This document shows positions 15,347 through 24,376 of a stretch of DNA of 64,000 nucleotides, piece after piece. Source of the stretch: Aliidongia dinghuensis (GTDB lineage: Bacteria; Pseudomonadota; Alphaproteobacteria; ATCC43930; CGMCC-115725); contig NZ_BMJQ01000007.1 in assembly GCF_014643535.1 (NCBI RefSeq), forward strand, positions 124,001 through 188,000. The letters are read 5' to 3'. The position numbers were made by a program, and so were the translations under genes. The notes beneath the pieces are model-generated. The model ran no database searches. It was not told the origin of the DNA and was given only the letters and a program-made list of their open reading frames with translations. Each line of letters begins with the position of its first letter. The first letter of the stretch is position 1.

Positions 15347-18300
15347 TCAGTGGGTCGCGGGGGCCGTATCTGTCGGGCGAACCTTGAACCAGATCGCGTA
15401 AAGCGCCGGCAGGAAGAGCAGGATCAGGATGGTCCCGCCGGCGGTGCCGCCGATCAGCGTATAGGCCATGGACCCCCAGAACACCGACTGGGTGAGCGGG
15501 ATGAACGCCAGCACCGCCGCAAGCGCGGTCAGCAGCACGGGGCGCGCCCGCTGCACGGTGGCCTCGACCACGGCATGGTAGGTATCGAGCCCCTCCGCCT
15601 GGTTGGTGTGGATCTGGCCGATCAGGATCAGCGTGTTCCGCATCAGGATGCCAGAGAGGCCGATCAGGCCCAGGATGGCATTGAAGCCGAACGGCTGATG
15701 GAACAGCAGCAGCACCGGCACCGTCCCGACCAGGCCGAGCGGTGCCGTCAGGAACACCATGAACATCGCCGAGATCGAGCGGACCTGCAGCACGAGCACC
15801 AGCAGGGTCAGCAGGATCATGATCGGGAACAGCGGTGCCAGCGCCGAATTCGCCTTCCCGGAATCCTCGATATTGCCGCCGGTTTCGATGCGGTACCCGT
15901 CGGGTAGCTGCGCGATGATCGGCGCCAGGGCCTGCTGGATCTCCGTTGAGACCTGTGGCGGCTGAAGCGACTCATCGAGATCGCTTTGCACCGTGATGGT
16001 CGGCGTCCGATCGCGGCGCCGCAGGATCGGATCCTCCGGCCGGATCTCGACATGGCCGATCTGGCCGAGCGGGATCAGACGGCCGTCGTCGCTCTTCAGC
16101 GTCAGGCTCTCGAGCTTTGCCGGATCGAGACGGTCGGCGCCGGCGCTGCGGGCGACGACTTCGACGATGCGGATGCCCTCGCGGACCTCGGTCACCGGCG
16201 CACCGGTCAGCAGGAACTGGAGCTGTTGCCCGGCGTCGCTCGAGCTCAGGCCGATCGCCCTGAGCCGATCCTGGTCGAGCACGAAATGGATCGTCGGCTG
16301 ACACTCGCCCCAGTCCTGGTTGACCTGCCGGGTATGCGGGTTCGCCCGCATGACCTCCGCGACTTGATCCGCGATCTCGCGCAGCTTCGCGGTGTCCGGC
16401 CCCATCACCCGGAAATTGACCGGGAAGTGCGAATAGGGACCGAACACGAGCTGGACGGCGCGGAGCCGGGCTTCCGGCGCGAGGCCGTCGGCGATCCGCT
16501 GCCGAAGGCGCAGCTTCAGGCGATCGCGCGCCTCCGCGTCCGGCGTCAGCACGATGATCTTCGCGAAGGACGGATCCGGCAGCTCCGGATTGTAGGAGAA
16601 GAAGAAGCGCGGCGCGCCCTGGCCGATATAGGTCGTGACGATCTTCGCCTCGGGCTGCCGCTTAAGCCAATCCTCGACCTTGGCGGCCGTGGTGCTGGTC
16701 GCCTCGATGCTGGTGCCCTCCGGCATCTGCACCTCGACCAGGACCTCGGGCCGGTCCGAGGCGGGGAAGAATTGCTGCTTCACGCCCGCCATGCCGACGC
16801 CGGCCAAAAGGAACAGGGCCACGACGGCACCGGCGACCAGGAACTTGCGCCGGACGGCCCAGGCAACCAGGCGGCGGAACCGGCGATATCGCGGGGTCGA
16901 ATAGATCGCGGCATGACCGCCGGCGATCGGCTTGATACTCGGCAACAGCTTGACACCCAGGTAGGGCGTGAACACGACCGCGACGACCCAGGACGCGATC
17001 AGCGCGAATCCGACGATCCAGAAAATGTTGCCGGCATATTCGCCGGCCGTCGACCGGGCGAAGCCGACCGGCGTGAAGCCGATGATCGTCACGAGCGTGC
17101 CCGAGAGCATCGGGGCGGCGGTGTGGCTCCAGGCATAGGACGCGGCTTTGATGCGGTCCCAGCCTTCCTCCATTTTCACGACCATGATCTCGATCGCGAT
17201 GATCGCGTCGTCGACCAGCAGGCCGAGCGAGATGATGAGGGCGCCCAGCGTGATGCGGTCGAACACCCGTCCCGTCGCCAGCATGATGACCATCACCGCG
17301 GCGAGCGTCAGCGGAACCGCGGCGGCGACCACGACGCCGACACGCCAGCCGAGGCTGAGCAGGCTCACCAGCATCACCACGCCGAGCGCCACGAAGAACT
17401 TCAGCATGAACTCGTCGACCGCCTCGCGGATGTTGACCGCCTGGTCGCTGATCTTGGTGAAGGTCAGGCCGGCCGGCAGGACCGCGGCGAGCCGCCTTTC
17501 CTCGGCGTCGAGCGATTTGCCCAGCTCGAGCCCGTTCCAGCCGTCCTGCATGACGACACTCAGCGCCATCGCTGGATCGCCCTCATGCCGAATGAGATAG
17601 GTCGGCGGATCCTCGTAGCCGCGCGTCACCTCGGCGATGTCGGACAGCTTCAGCGTCCGGCCGCCGGCGACAATCGGGGTATCGGCGATCTTTCTGAGAT
17701 CGTCGAAGGCGCCGTCGAGCCGCACGAACACCTGGGGGCCGTCGGTATCGATCGAGCCCGAAGGGGTCACGGCGTTCTGGCGCTGCAGCGCGTCGAACAC
17801 ATCGCGCGGGCTCACGCCGAGAGTCGCCAGCCGGGCGTATGAGAATTCGACGAAGATGCGCTCGGGACGCTCGCCCAGAAGGTCGACCTTCTTCACGCCC
17901 GGAACATGGAGCAGCCTCTGGCGCAGCGTCTCGGCTTCGCGGGTGAGCTCGCGCGGCGGCATGCCCTTGGCCTTGAGCGCATAGAGCGCGAAGCTCACGT
18001 CGGAATATTCGTCATTGATGAACGGACCGAGCACGCCCTGGGGCAGCTTGCGGGCCTCATCGCCCAGCTTCTTGCGGGCCTGATAGAACTGCTCCGCCAC
18101 TTCGGACGGCGGCGTCTTGTCGAGCAGCTGCAGCGTCATCAAAGCCAGGCCCGGCCGGGTGAAGGTCTCGACCCGATCGTACCAGCGCAGCTCCTGCAGC
18201 CGCTTTTCAAGCGGCTCGGCCACCAGGTTCTGCATCTCCTCGGCGGTGGCGCCCGGCCAGGCGGCCGAGACGGTCAGCGCCTTGATGGTGAAGGCGGGGT

Positions 18301-18418
18301 CTTCGGCACGGCCGAGCTGGAGAAAGGCGAAGACGCCCGCCACGGTGATCGCTACCAGCAGAAAGAGGGTGACGGCGCGTTCGCGAACCGCGAGCGCGGA
18401 GAGATTGAAGCCGCTCAT
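15347..18418 (-). CDS. RND family efflux transporter permease
   Basis: Inner-membrane proton-driven RND permease, 1023 residues. Twelve transmembrane segments are evident as two repeats (TM1 near 14-34, then TM2-6 and TM8-12 clusters). LVDDAIIAIE in TM4 carries the paired Asp residues of the proton relay. The porter-domain segment VSAAWPGATAEEM and VEPLEKRLQEL follow the HAE1-like subfamily. Its start overlaps the stop of the upstream adaptor gene (ATGA at 18415-18418), and a TetR gene precedes both. No outer-membrane channel gene is present, so a TolC-like protein elsewhere is needed. Drug or solvent export is inferred; substrates are unknown. Confidence 0.93.
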   Translation of the reverse strand: MSGFNLSALAVRERAVTLFLLVAITVAGVFAFLQLGRAEDPAFTIKALTVSAAWPGATAEEMQNLVAEPLEKRLQELRWYDRVETFTRPGLALMTLQLLDKTPPSEVAEQFYQARKKLGDEARKLPQGVLGPFINDEYSDVSFALYALKAKGMPPRELTREAETLRQRLLHVPGVKKVDLLGERPERIFVEFSYARLATLGVSPRDVFDALQRQNAVTPSGSIDTDGPQVFVRLDGAFDDLRKIADTPIVAGGRTLKLSDIAEVTRGYEDPPTYLIRHEGDPAMALSVVMQDGWNGLELGKSLDAEERRLAAVLPAGLTFTKISDQAVNIREAVDEFMLKFFVALGVVMLVSLLSLGWRVGVVVAAAVPLTLAAVMVIMLATGRVFDRITLGALIISLGLLVDDAIIAIEIMVVKMEEGWDRIKAASYAWSHTAAPMLSGTLVTIIGFTPVGFARSTAGEYAGNIFWIVGFALIASWVVAVVFTPYLGVKLLPSIKPIAGGHAAIYSTPRYRRFRRLVAWAVRRKFLVAGAVVALFLLAGVGMAGVKQQFFPASDRPEVLVEVQMPEGTSIEATSTTAAKVEDWLKRQPEAKIVTTYIGQGAPRFFFSYNPELPDPSFAKIIVLTPDAEARDRLKLRLRQRIADGLAPEARLRAVQLVFGPYSHFPVNFRVMGPDTAKLREIADQVAEVMRANPHTRQVNQDWGECQPTIHFVLDQDRLRAIGLSSSDAGQQLQFLLTGAPVTEVREGIRIVEVVARSAGADRLDPAKLESLTLKSDDGRLIPLGQIGHVEIRPEDPILRRRDRTPTITVQSDLDESLQPPQVSTEIQQALAPIIAQLPDGYRIETGGNIEDSGKANSALAPLFPIMILLTLLVLVLQVRSISAMFMVFLTAPLGLVGTVPVLLLFHQPFGFNAILGLIGLSGILMRNTLILIGQIHTNQAEGLDTYHAVVEATVQRARPVLLTALAAVLAFIPLTQSVFWGSMAYTLIGGTAGGTILILLFLPALYAIWFKVRPTDTAPATH

Positions 18419-19503
18419 CTGGCGGCACTCTGATTGTCGGCAAGCCGAACCTGCTGGCCCTCGTGAAGCAGATGGCCGCCGATCGCGATCACCTGATCGC
18501 CAACCCGCACGCCGCCGGCGAGCGTCACGCTCTCGCCGCCCAGCCGCGCGATCTTCACCGGATGGAACGAGACCGTCGAAACCTTTGCATCAAAAACCCA
18601 GACGCCCGGCCCCTTGCCCTCATCGTCGATCGCGCCGAGCGGCACCTCAGCGGAGTCGTGTGCCGACGGGACCGGCAGATGGATCGTGACCGTGCTCCCG
18701 AGCGGCGCGTTTGCGGCGTCGCCCTCGAGCACATAGCGCGCCTCGAACGTCCGGGTCCGCGCATCCGCCGCATCCGATAGCTGGCGCAACCTCGCGGCCG
18801 CATGCCCATCGGCGCCGCCGTAAAGGCTCGCCCAGACCTCCGACCCGAGGGCGGGACGCACGCCTTCGGGCAAGTCGACCCTGGCCTCGCGCGGACCCGC
18901 GTGGGCCAAAAGGACCACCGCCTGCCCGGCCGTCACGACCTGACCCGGCTCGGCCAGCGTCGCGACGACCACACCATCCGCGTCCGCCCGCAGCTCCGAA
19001 TAATCGCCTTCGTCCTCGGCGACCTTCGCCTGAGCCTCGGCGGCGGAGAGCATGGCACGGGCGCTGTCGGCGGCAGCCTTGGCGAGGTCGTAGGCCTGGA
19101 TCGATGCGGCGCCGGTCTTGGCCAGCTCGCGATAGCGCGCTTCGTCGGCGGCCGTTTGAATTTGCCGCGCCCGGGCGGCAGCGACCGCCCCGGCCTGTGC
19201 TGCGATGGCGTGCGCCAGATCGGTCCGGTCGATCTTCATCAGCACCTGGCCCGACCGGACGGTCTGGCCGGTATCGACGACCCGCTCCACCACCTTGCCG
19301 GACACGCGGAAGCCCAGATCGCTCTGCACCCGCGCCGAGACAGTGCCGGTAAAGCTGCGATCGGCGGCACTGGCCGGCTTCACTGCGGCTACACGGACGA
19401 GCGGCGCGCCGACCCTTGCGTCCTCATCGGCCGGCTTGCAGCCGGCGAGGCCGAATACGGCGGCGACCGCCAACACGGAAAGACTTGAACGCACTCGCGG
19501 CAT
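18415..19503 (-). CDS. RND efflux periplasmic adaptor (membrane fusion) lipoprotein
   Basis: Membrane fusion protein of 362 residues. The signal peptide ends in FGLAGC, giving a lipidated Cys22. The lipoyl-like halves are visible (GFRVSGKVVERVVDTGQTVR and later DGVVVATLAEPGQVV), bracketing an Ala-rich coiled-coil hairpin of roughly residues 95-165, followed by beta-barrel and membrane-proximal domains. It bridges the permease encoded by the overlapping downstream gene to an outer-membrane channel. It lies 75 bp downstream of the tetR gene in what looks like one operon. Confidence 0.92.
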   Translation of the reverse strand: MPRVRSSLSVLAVAAVFGLAGCKPADEDARVGAPLVRVAAVKPASAADRSFTGTVSARVQSDLGFRVSGKVVERVVDTGQTVRSGQVLMKIDRTDLAHAIAAQAGAVAAARARQIQTAADEARYRELAKTGAASIQAYDLAKAAADSARAMLSAAEAQAKVAEDEGDYSELRADADGVVVATLAEPGQVVTAGQAVVLLAHAGPREARVDLPEGVRPALGSEVWASLYGGADGHAAARLRQLSDAADARTRTFEARYVLEGDAANAPLGSTVTIHLPVPSAHDSAEVPLGAIDDEGKGPGVWVFDAKVSTVSFHPVKIARLGGESVTLAGGVRVGDQVIAIGGHLLHEGQQVRLADNQSAAR

Positions 19504-19578
19504 AGCCGGGCTCCAGCAAGAGAGGATGCCCTAAGCTAGGTACGAGTTACAAGTTCGTCAAGTCGTCACTATTCACAT

Positions 19579-20214
19579 CTATGGAGCCAGGCTCCGCAGC
19601 ACGAGGTTCGCCACGATCGTCGCGTTCTCGTCGACGTCGTCGAAGTTCTGTTCCAGCATCACCGGGTGGAGAAACGGCTGCATGGTCTGCAGGATGGCCC
19701 GGCAGGTTTCGTCGATCGGCGTCTTCCGCTCGAATTCGCCCGCCTCGCGGCCGTCGGTGACGATCTGCTGGATGAGGGCGAGCAGCGCCTTTTCGTGGCG
19801 CTTGATGACAGGCCAACGGCCGTCGATCGCCGCGGCGACGATGTCGTGCAGCTTGCGCTCGTTGAACAGAAGCTCCACGCCTTGAGCGGTCAGGCTTTTG
19901 TACAACCGCCGAATTCTATCCACCGCCGGCTTGTCGTCCGCTGCGATGATGGCGAGCTCGCTCGCGATCTTGCCGAGGCAGAGATGGCAGACCGCTTCAC
20001 CCACAGCCTGCTTGGAATCGAAGAACTTGTAGATGTAGGCGCTGGAGAGGCCGATCGCCCGAGCGATGTCGGCCACCGTCGTCTTGTCATAGCCATAGCG
20101 GCGGAAATGCTCGTCCGCCGCCGCAATGATCTGGGCCCGGCGCTCATGCTCGGCAGGGCCGCGTCGGCCGGACGGCTGATTGCTATCGGGCATCTGGGTT
20201 TCGTCGTCCGCCAT
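19579..20214 (-). CDS. TetR family transcriptional regulator
   Basis: Regulator of 211 residues. The N-terminal helix-turn-helix is clear: RRAQIIAAADEHFRRYGYDK, then TVADIARAIGLSSAYIYKFF (about 26-65). The C-terminal ligand domain resembles TetR_C_7-type efflux regulators but the ligand is unknown. It is the first gene of the tetR-adaptor-permease operon, and a large inverted repeat overlaps its promoter, implying autoregulation and control of the pump. The divergent SDR gene may be coregulated. A short alternative start, MPDSNQPS, is possible. Confidence 0.9.
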   Translation of the reverse strand: MADDETQMPDSNQPSGRRGPAEHERRAQIIAAADEHFRRYGYDKTTVADIARAIGLSSAYIYKFFDSKQAVGEAVCHLCLGKIASELAIIAADDKPAVDRIRRLYKSLTAQGVELLFNERKLHDIVAAAIDGRWPVIKRHEKALLALIQQIVTDGREAGEFERKTPIDETCRAILQTMQPFLHPVMLEQNFDDVDENATIVANLVLRSLAP

Positions 20215-20329
20215 AAGTCCCTCCTACCGCAAATCGGATTCCGCGCAAACGCGAAAACCATGTTCCGCCGACACCTGATCGCGCGATCCGATGCCTTTCC
20301 GATCGTCTGGAAGCGATCCGTCCGGCTAT

Positions 20330-20367
20330 GATATAGTGACTAATGACAACTTGACAAATTTATCACT
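20330..20367 (-). promoter_or_regulatory. Promoter and probable TetR operator of the efflux operon
   Basis: On the minus strand, TTGTCA (20352-20357) and TATATC (20330-20335) are separated by 16 bp and form the best promoter in the region. An imperfect inverted repeat with outer arms AGTGA (20335-20339) and TCACT (20363-20367), extended by CTAA versus TTTA, encloses the promoter spacer. This is the expected geometry for TetR repression of the operon. Confidence 0.6.
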
Positions 20368-20446
20368 CATTCCAACCTGTCGGCGAAGCTTACCCGCCGA
20401 CAGGTCGCACCGGTGAGCCGCTCAAGCCGAACAAGGGAGTGGGGAC

Positions 20447-21250
20447 ATGAGTGAGAAAGTCGTTTTGATCACCGGCGTATCGTCCGGCATCGGCCGGGCC
20501 ACCGCCGAGTTGCTCGCGCGCAAAGGCTACAAGGTCTTCGGCGGCGTTCGCTCGCCGGAGAAGGCTCGTGCCATCAAGGACGTGACCTTCGTCCCGATCG
20601 ACGTCCGGGACGAGGCATCGGTCAAGACCGGCGTCGAGACCGTGCTGCAACGCGCCGGCAGGATCGACGTGCTGATCAACAACGCCGGCTACTCGATCGT
20701 CGGAGCCGTCGAGGAAACCAGCCCGGAAGAAGCCCGGGCATTGTTCGACACGAACGTGTTCGGCGTGCTCCGCATGTCCCGGGCGGTTCTTCCGGCGATG
20801 CGGGCGCAGGGGAGCGGGCGCATCATCAACATCAGTTCGGTTTTGGGCTTTCTACCGGCGCCGTTCATGGGCCTCTATGCGGCGTCGAAGCACGCGGTCG
20901 AAGGGCTCTCCGAAAGTCTCGACCATGAGGTCAGGAACTTCGGCATCCGCGTCGTGCTCATCCAGCCGAGCTTCACCCGGACGGGTCTCGACACCAATGC
21001 CGCCCCGACCGCACAGCGTATTCCCGTCTATGTGGATCAGTTCAAGCGCACGATCGCGGCGATCACCGCCACGATCAAGTCGGCGCCGGAACCGGATAAG
21101 GTTGCCGAACGCATTCTGCTCGCGATCGAAGAGCCCTACCGGATGCGTCGTCCCGCAGATGGCAGGGCGGCGCTTCTCAGCAAACTGCGTCGGTTCATGC
21201 CGGCAGGTCCGGTCGATAAGAGCCTGCGTAAGGAATTCGCCCTGTCGTAG
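20447..21250 (+). CDS. SDR family oxidoreductase
   Basis: Classical short-chain dehydrogenase/reductase, 267 residues. The cofactor motif TGVSSGIG (9-16), NNAG (78-81), a Ser at 130-131 and the catalytic pair Tyr144/Lys148 in YAASK are all present. A basic residue just after strand 2 (GGVRSPEKA) favours NADP(H). A strong GGGAGTGGGG precedes the ATG. It is divergent from tetR of the efflux operon across a 232-bp control region, a common arrangement for TetR-controlled oxidoreductases. The substrate cannot be deduced. Confidence 0.9.
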   Translation: MSEKVVLITGVSSGIGRATAELLARKGYKVFGGVRSPEKARAIKDVTFVPIDVRDEASVKTGVETVLQRAGRIDVLINNAGYSIVGAVEETSPEEARALFDTNVFGVLRMSRAVLPAMRAQGSGRIINISSVLGFLPAPFMGLYAASKHAVEGLSESLDHEVRNFGIRVVLIQPSFTRTGLDTNAAPTAQRIPVYVDQFKRTIAAITATIKSAPEPDKVAERILLAIEEPYRMRRPADGRAALLSKLRRFMPAGPVDKSLRKEFALS

Positions 21251-21653
21251 GTCGCGTTTCCGCGATTGGGCGAAGGCCGAGGTCGAACTCCGTATGCAGC
21301 GACCATAAAGGGGTAGCCTGTCCGCAGACGGCTGTTTGGCGGTCAGCGGCCAATTTGTCCGGCAACTCGGATCGGATGAGTTTCCGGACAAATAGATTTT
21401 CGGACGGGTCTGTGGGCAAACGGAGCATCGGCCGCGCGAGCCAGCCCTCATGTGACAGGCGACTCTGAGCTGAGGATCATTCCAGGACGTGCAGGCAGGA
21501 ATGTCCGCTTCATCCTGCCAGTTGCGCAAAGCGTCCGGTCCGCCGTCGGCCCGACCTGGCCGGCGAGCGAACGTCCGTTAGCTCCATGCCGTTGGCCATA
21601 GCCGGACCGACCGGAGTCCACCCGTCGCAGTCCTTCCAGATTGGGTTTTCACC
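21251..21653. other. Gene-free stretch with a large inverted repeat
   Basis: These 403 bp lie between the convergent SDR and DgcA-like genes, so no promoter is expected here. No gene is supported. The main structure is an inverted repeat at 21353-21393. Short stretches such as AATGTCCGCTT near 21500 and AACGTCCG near 21560 hint at decayed repeated sequence. Confidence 0.55.
21353..21393. repeat. 16-bp inverted repeat, possible bidirectional terminator
   Basis: Arms ATTTGTCCGGCAACTC (21353-21368) and GAGTTTCCGGACAAAT (21378-21393) pair at 15 of 16 positions around a 9-nt loop. It sits about 100 bp after the SDR stop codon. It may act as a terminator for converging transcription or be the end of a decayed mobile element. 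Confidence 0.65.
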
Positions 21654-22658
21654 CTATCCCCAGAGCGAGACGCTCGGCGGGTAGAGCAGGCTGCCGTCGA
21701 AGCGCAAGCCCGGCTGCCGGTCGCGCGCGAGCCGCAAGGGGGCATCGAGATCGACCCAGTCCGCCTCCTGGCCGACGATCGCCGCCGCGGCGGCCGAGAT
21801 CGAGGTGCCGACCCGGCAGCCGACTTTGATGCGAAAGCCCTCGTCGCGCGCCTGTTCGACGAGCGCCAGCGCCTCGGTCAGGCCGCCGGTGCGGTCGAGC
21901 TCGATATTGATCACGTCGTAGCGGCCGGCGAGCGCCGGCAGGCTCGACCGGTCGTGGCAGGTGCGGTTGGCGCAGATCGGGATCTCGTGCTTGAAGCGGG
22001 CGAGTTCCGCCTCGGCCTCTGCCGGGAACGGGTCCTCGATGAGCTCGACACCGGCCTCCTTCAGCGTCGGCAGGGCCCGGATCAGGCTGTCGGCCGTCCA
22101 GCCGGCGTGGGCGTCGATAATGAGGCGCGCGCGAGGAGCGGCCGCCTTGACCGCGAGCAGCCGATCGAACTCATGGATCGAATCGAGTTCGAGCTTGAGC
22201 AGCGGGCGATGCGCCTCCTCGCCGGCGAGCGCGCCCATGGTCTCGGCATTGCCGTGCGGGATCGTGAAGGCGGTGGTGAGCCGGTGCGGCACGTCGAGCC
22301 CGGCGATCTGCCAGACCGACGAGCTCGACCGTTTCGCGTCGAAATCCCAGAGCGCCAGGTCGATGGCGTTGCGGGCGGCGCCCGCGGGCAGCGTGCGCTG
22401 CAGGCTCCGCCGCGTGATGACGCCGGTTGAGATGTCGTCGGCGAGCGGCTCGATCGCGGCGATGACCGCATCGACCGTCTCGCCCAGTGCTGCGCTCGGC
22501 ACGCACTCGCCCCGGCCGCGCTTGCTGCCGTCCTGGATCTCGACCAGGACGACCTCGGCGAGCGGCCGCGTCCCGTCCGCCTGACGCTCCAACGGAAATT
22601 GCTCGGGCCGGACCGTCACCTTGGGCCGCTCGGGCGGAATCAGGGTGCGGGGCAACAT
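21654..22658 (-). CDS. DgcA-like enolase-superfamily protein lacking catalytic residues
   Basis: The 334-residue protein aligns by eye with dipeptide epimerase / N-acetyl-D-glutamate racemase (DgcA) proteins along its whole length, including ARNAIDLALWD (95-105), the TIPHG region, TGGLTEAL (258-265) and the end DLDAPL...LWG. However, residues needed for catalysis in the family are changed. The KxK motif reads KLE (Lys155, Glu157). The third metal ligand region normally ADES reads ANRT (230-233). NIKLDK reads NIELDR (251-256), so the opposing lysine is Glu253. Only the first two metal ligands, Asp182 and Glu208, remain. The reading frame is intact, so it is a candidate pseudoenzyme or a new activity. 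No dgcN-type partner is adjacent. Confidence 0.8.
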   Translation of the reverse strand: MLPRTLIPPERPKVTVRPEQFPLERQADGTRPLAEVVLVEIQDGSKRGRGECVPSAALGETVDAVIAAIEPLADDISTGVITRRSLQRTLPAGAARNAIDLALWDFDAKRSSSSVWQIAGLDVPHRLTTAFTIPHGNAETMGALAGEEAHRPLLKLELDSIHEFDRLLAVKAAAPRARLIIDAHAGWTADSLIRALPTLKEAGVELIEDPFPAEAEAELARFKHEIPICANRTCHDRSSLPALAGRYDVINIELDRTGGLTEALALVEQARDEGFRIKVGCRVGTSISAAAAAIVGQEADWVDLDAPLRLARDRQPGLRFDGSLLYPPSVSLWG

Positions 22659-22804
22659 GCCGGCGGGATCCCACGAATCATCATGTCTTCCACGATACTG
22701 CGGAACGGACCCGCGGCGAAGGGGCGCGGGGCAAAGCGCATGGACGTGGACGCCGGCCGGACCCTAGAGTGCCGCCGATCGCTTCGGGAGAGGCCGCCCC
22801 GTCC

Positions 22805-24346
22805 ATGACCGCCATCTGCCGTCTAACCGCCTGTCTCGCTGCCGCGTTCCTTGTGCTGCAGCCGGGGCCGGCCCATGCCCAGGATACGTCGGCCCAGGAT
22901 GCGCCGGCGAAGCAGGGCGAGGCCGATCATCAGCCGGAGCGGAAGGCGACGCCGTCGGGGCTCTTCGCGCTGCTGCCGCCCGACTCGGTGACGCGGCACA
23001 CGATCGACGCGGCCGGCCGCAAGCTCGCCTACACCGCCACGGCCGGCACGCTGCCGGTCCGGGACGACAAGGGCGAGGAGATCGCCCGCGTCTTCTACAC
23101 GGCCTATGTCGCCGACGGCGCCAAGCCGGGCGACCGGCCGATCACCTTCGCCTTCAACGGCGGTCCCGGCGCGGGCTCCGCCTATCTGCAGCTGGGGCTT
23201 GCCGGACCCTATCGGCTCGATCTCGGCAACGGCGACGGTGCTGAGGCGAAGCTGGTCGAGAACCCGGAGACCTGGCTCGACTTCACCGACCTCGTGTTTC
23301 TCGACCCGGTTGGCACCGGCTACAGCATCGCCGCCAAGCCGGAGGCCGCGGCGAAGCAGTTCTGGGGCGTGCGCCAGGACGCGGACTATCTGGCCCGGCT
23401 GGTCGACCTCTACCTCGTCCGCAACGGCCGGATGGCGTCGCCGAAATACCTGCTCGGCGAGAGCTACGGCGGCTTGCGCGCCGCCAAGATCGCCCGCGCG
23501 CTCCAGCGCGACCAGGGCGTGGTACTCCAGGCCATCACCATGGTCTCGCCGCTGATCGAGGCGAACATGCTGTTTGGCGCGCGCGGCAATCCGCTGGTCG
23601 CGGCATTGCGCCTGCCGTCGCTGGGTGCTGCGGAGCTGACGCGGAAAGGCACCTTCACGCCGACGGCGCTCGCCGAGATCGAGCAGTTCGCCCGGACGGA
23701 ATATCTCTCGACCCTGGTCGGCAAGCCGCCGGTCGGCGAGGCGGCCGCGACATTCTACGGCAAGGTTGCCGAGCTCACCGGCTTGGCCGAACCGCTCGTC
23801 GCGCAATATCGCGGCCTCGTGCCGATCGAGGCGATGGGCAAGCATTTCCGGGCTGCGGACGGCGATATCGTCAGCCTCTACGACGCGACGCTCGCGGCCC
23901 CGGACCCGTTCCCGGACAGCGAGCAGACCCGGCACGACGACCCGGCGCTCGACGGCTTCACCCGGGCGTTCGCGGGCGGCTTCGCCGGCTACGCGCACGA
24001 CCAGCTGGGCTTCAAGACGGATCTCGACTACCGGCTCCTGGCCGAGGACGTGAACGAGAAATGGGATTGGCACAGCGGCGGCCCGAACCTGCCGGGTGCC
24101 ATGGATGACCTCAGGCAGCTGCTGGCGCTCGATCCCTCGCTCAAGCTGACGGTCGCGCACGGCTATACCGACCTCATGACCGCCTACGGCATCAGCCGCT
24201 ACCTGCTCGACCATCTGCCGGAGATGGGCGAGCCCGGGCGGGTCCAGCTCAAGCTCTACCCCGGTGGCCATATGCTCTATCTCGTCCCGGATTCGCGCCG
24301 GGCGCTCACACGCGACGTGCAGGCGCTTTATTCCGCGCCGAAATAG
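22805..24346 (+). CDS. Secreted peptidase S10 (serine carboxypeptidase) family protein
   Basis: Protein of 513 residues with a Sec signal peptide (about 1-25, ending AHA) and a charged linker, then a serine-carboxypeptidase alpha/beta-hydrolase domain. NGGPGAGS (118-125) forms the oxyanion region, Ser220 in LLGESYGG is the nucleophile, and Asp in AHGYTDLMT and His in YPGGHMLY complete the triad near the C-terminus. It probably trims C-terminal residues from peptides in the periplasm or outside the cell. It is divergent from the DgcA-like gene across 146 bp. The ATG at 22805 is chosen because the signal peptide begins there. Confidence 0.92.
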   Translation: MTAICRLTACLAAAFLVLQPGPAHAQDTSAQDAPAKQGEADHQPERKATPSGLFALLPPDSVTRHTIDAAGRKLAYTATAGTLPVRDDKGEEIARVFYTAYVADGAKPGDRPITFAFNGGPGAGSAYLQLGLAGPYRLDLGNGDGAEAKLVENPETWLDFTDLVFLDPVGTGYSIAAKPEAAAKQFWGVRQDADYLARLVDLYLVRNGRMASPKYLLGESYGGLRAAKIARALQRDQGVVLQAITMVSPLIEANMLFGARGNPLVAALRLPSLGAAELTRKGTFTPTALAEIEQFARTEYLSTLVGKPPVGEAAATFYGKVAELTGLAEPLVAQYRGLVPIEAMGKHFRAADGDIVSLYDATLAAPDPFPDSEQTRHDDPALDGFTRAFAGGFAGYAHDQLGFKTDLDYRLLAEDVNEKWDWHSGGPNLPGAMDDLRQLLALDPSLKLTVAHGYTDLMTAYGISRYLLDHLPEMGEPGRVQLKLYPGGHMLYLVPDSRRALTRDVQALYSAPK

Positions 24347-24376
24347 CGCCGGGTCGCGCCCGTCAGAATCATCGCG

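Noticed and set aside
22487..22804. N-terminal extension of the S10 peptidase
   Set aside because: It would bury the clear Sec signal peptide that begins at the ATG at 22805 and overlaps the divergent gene.
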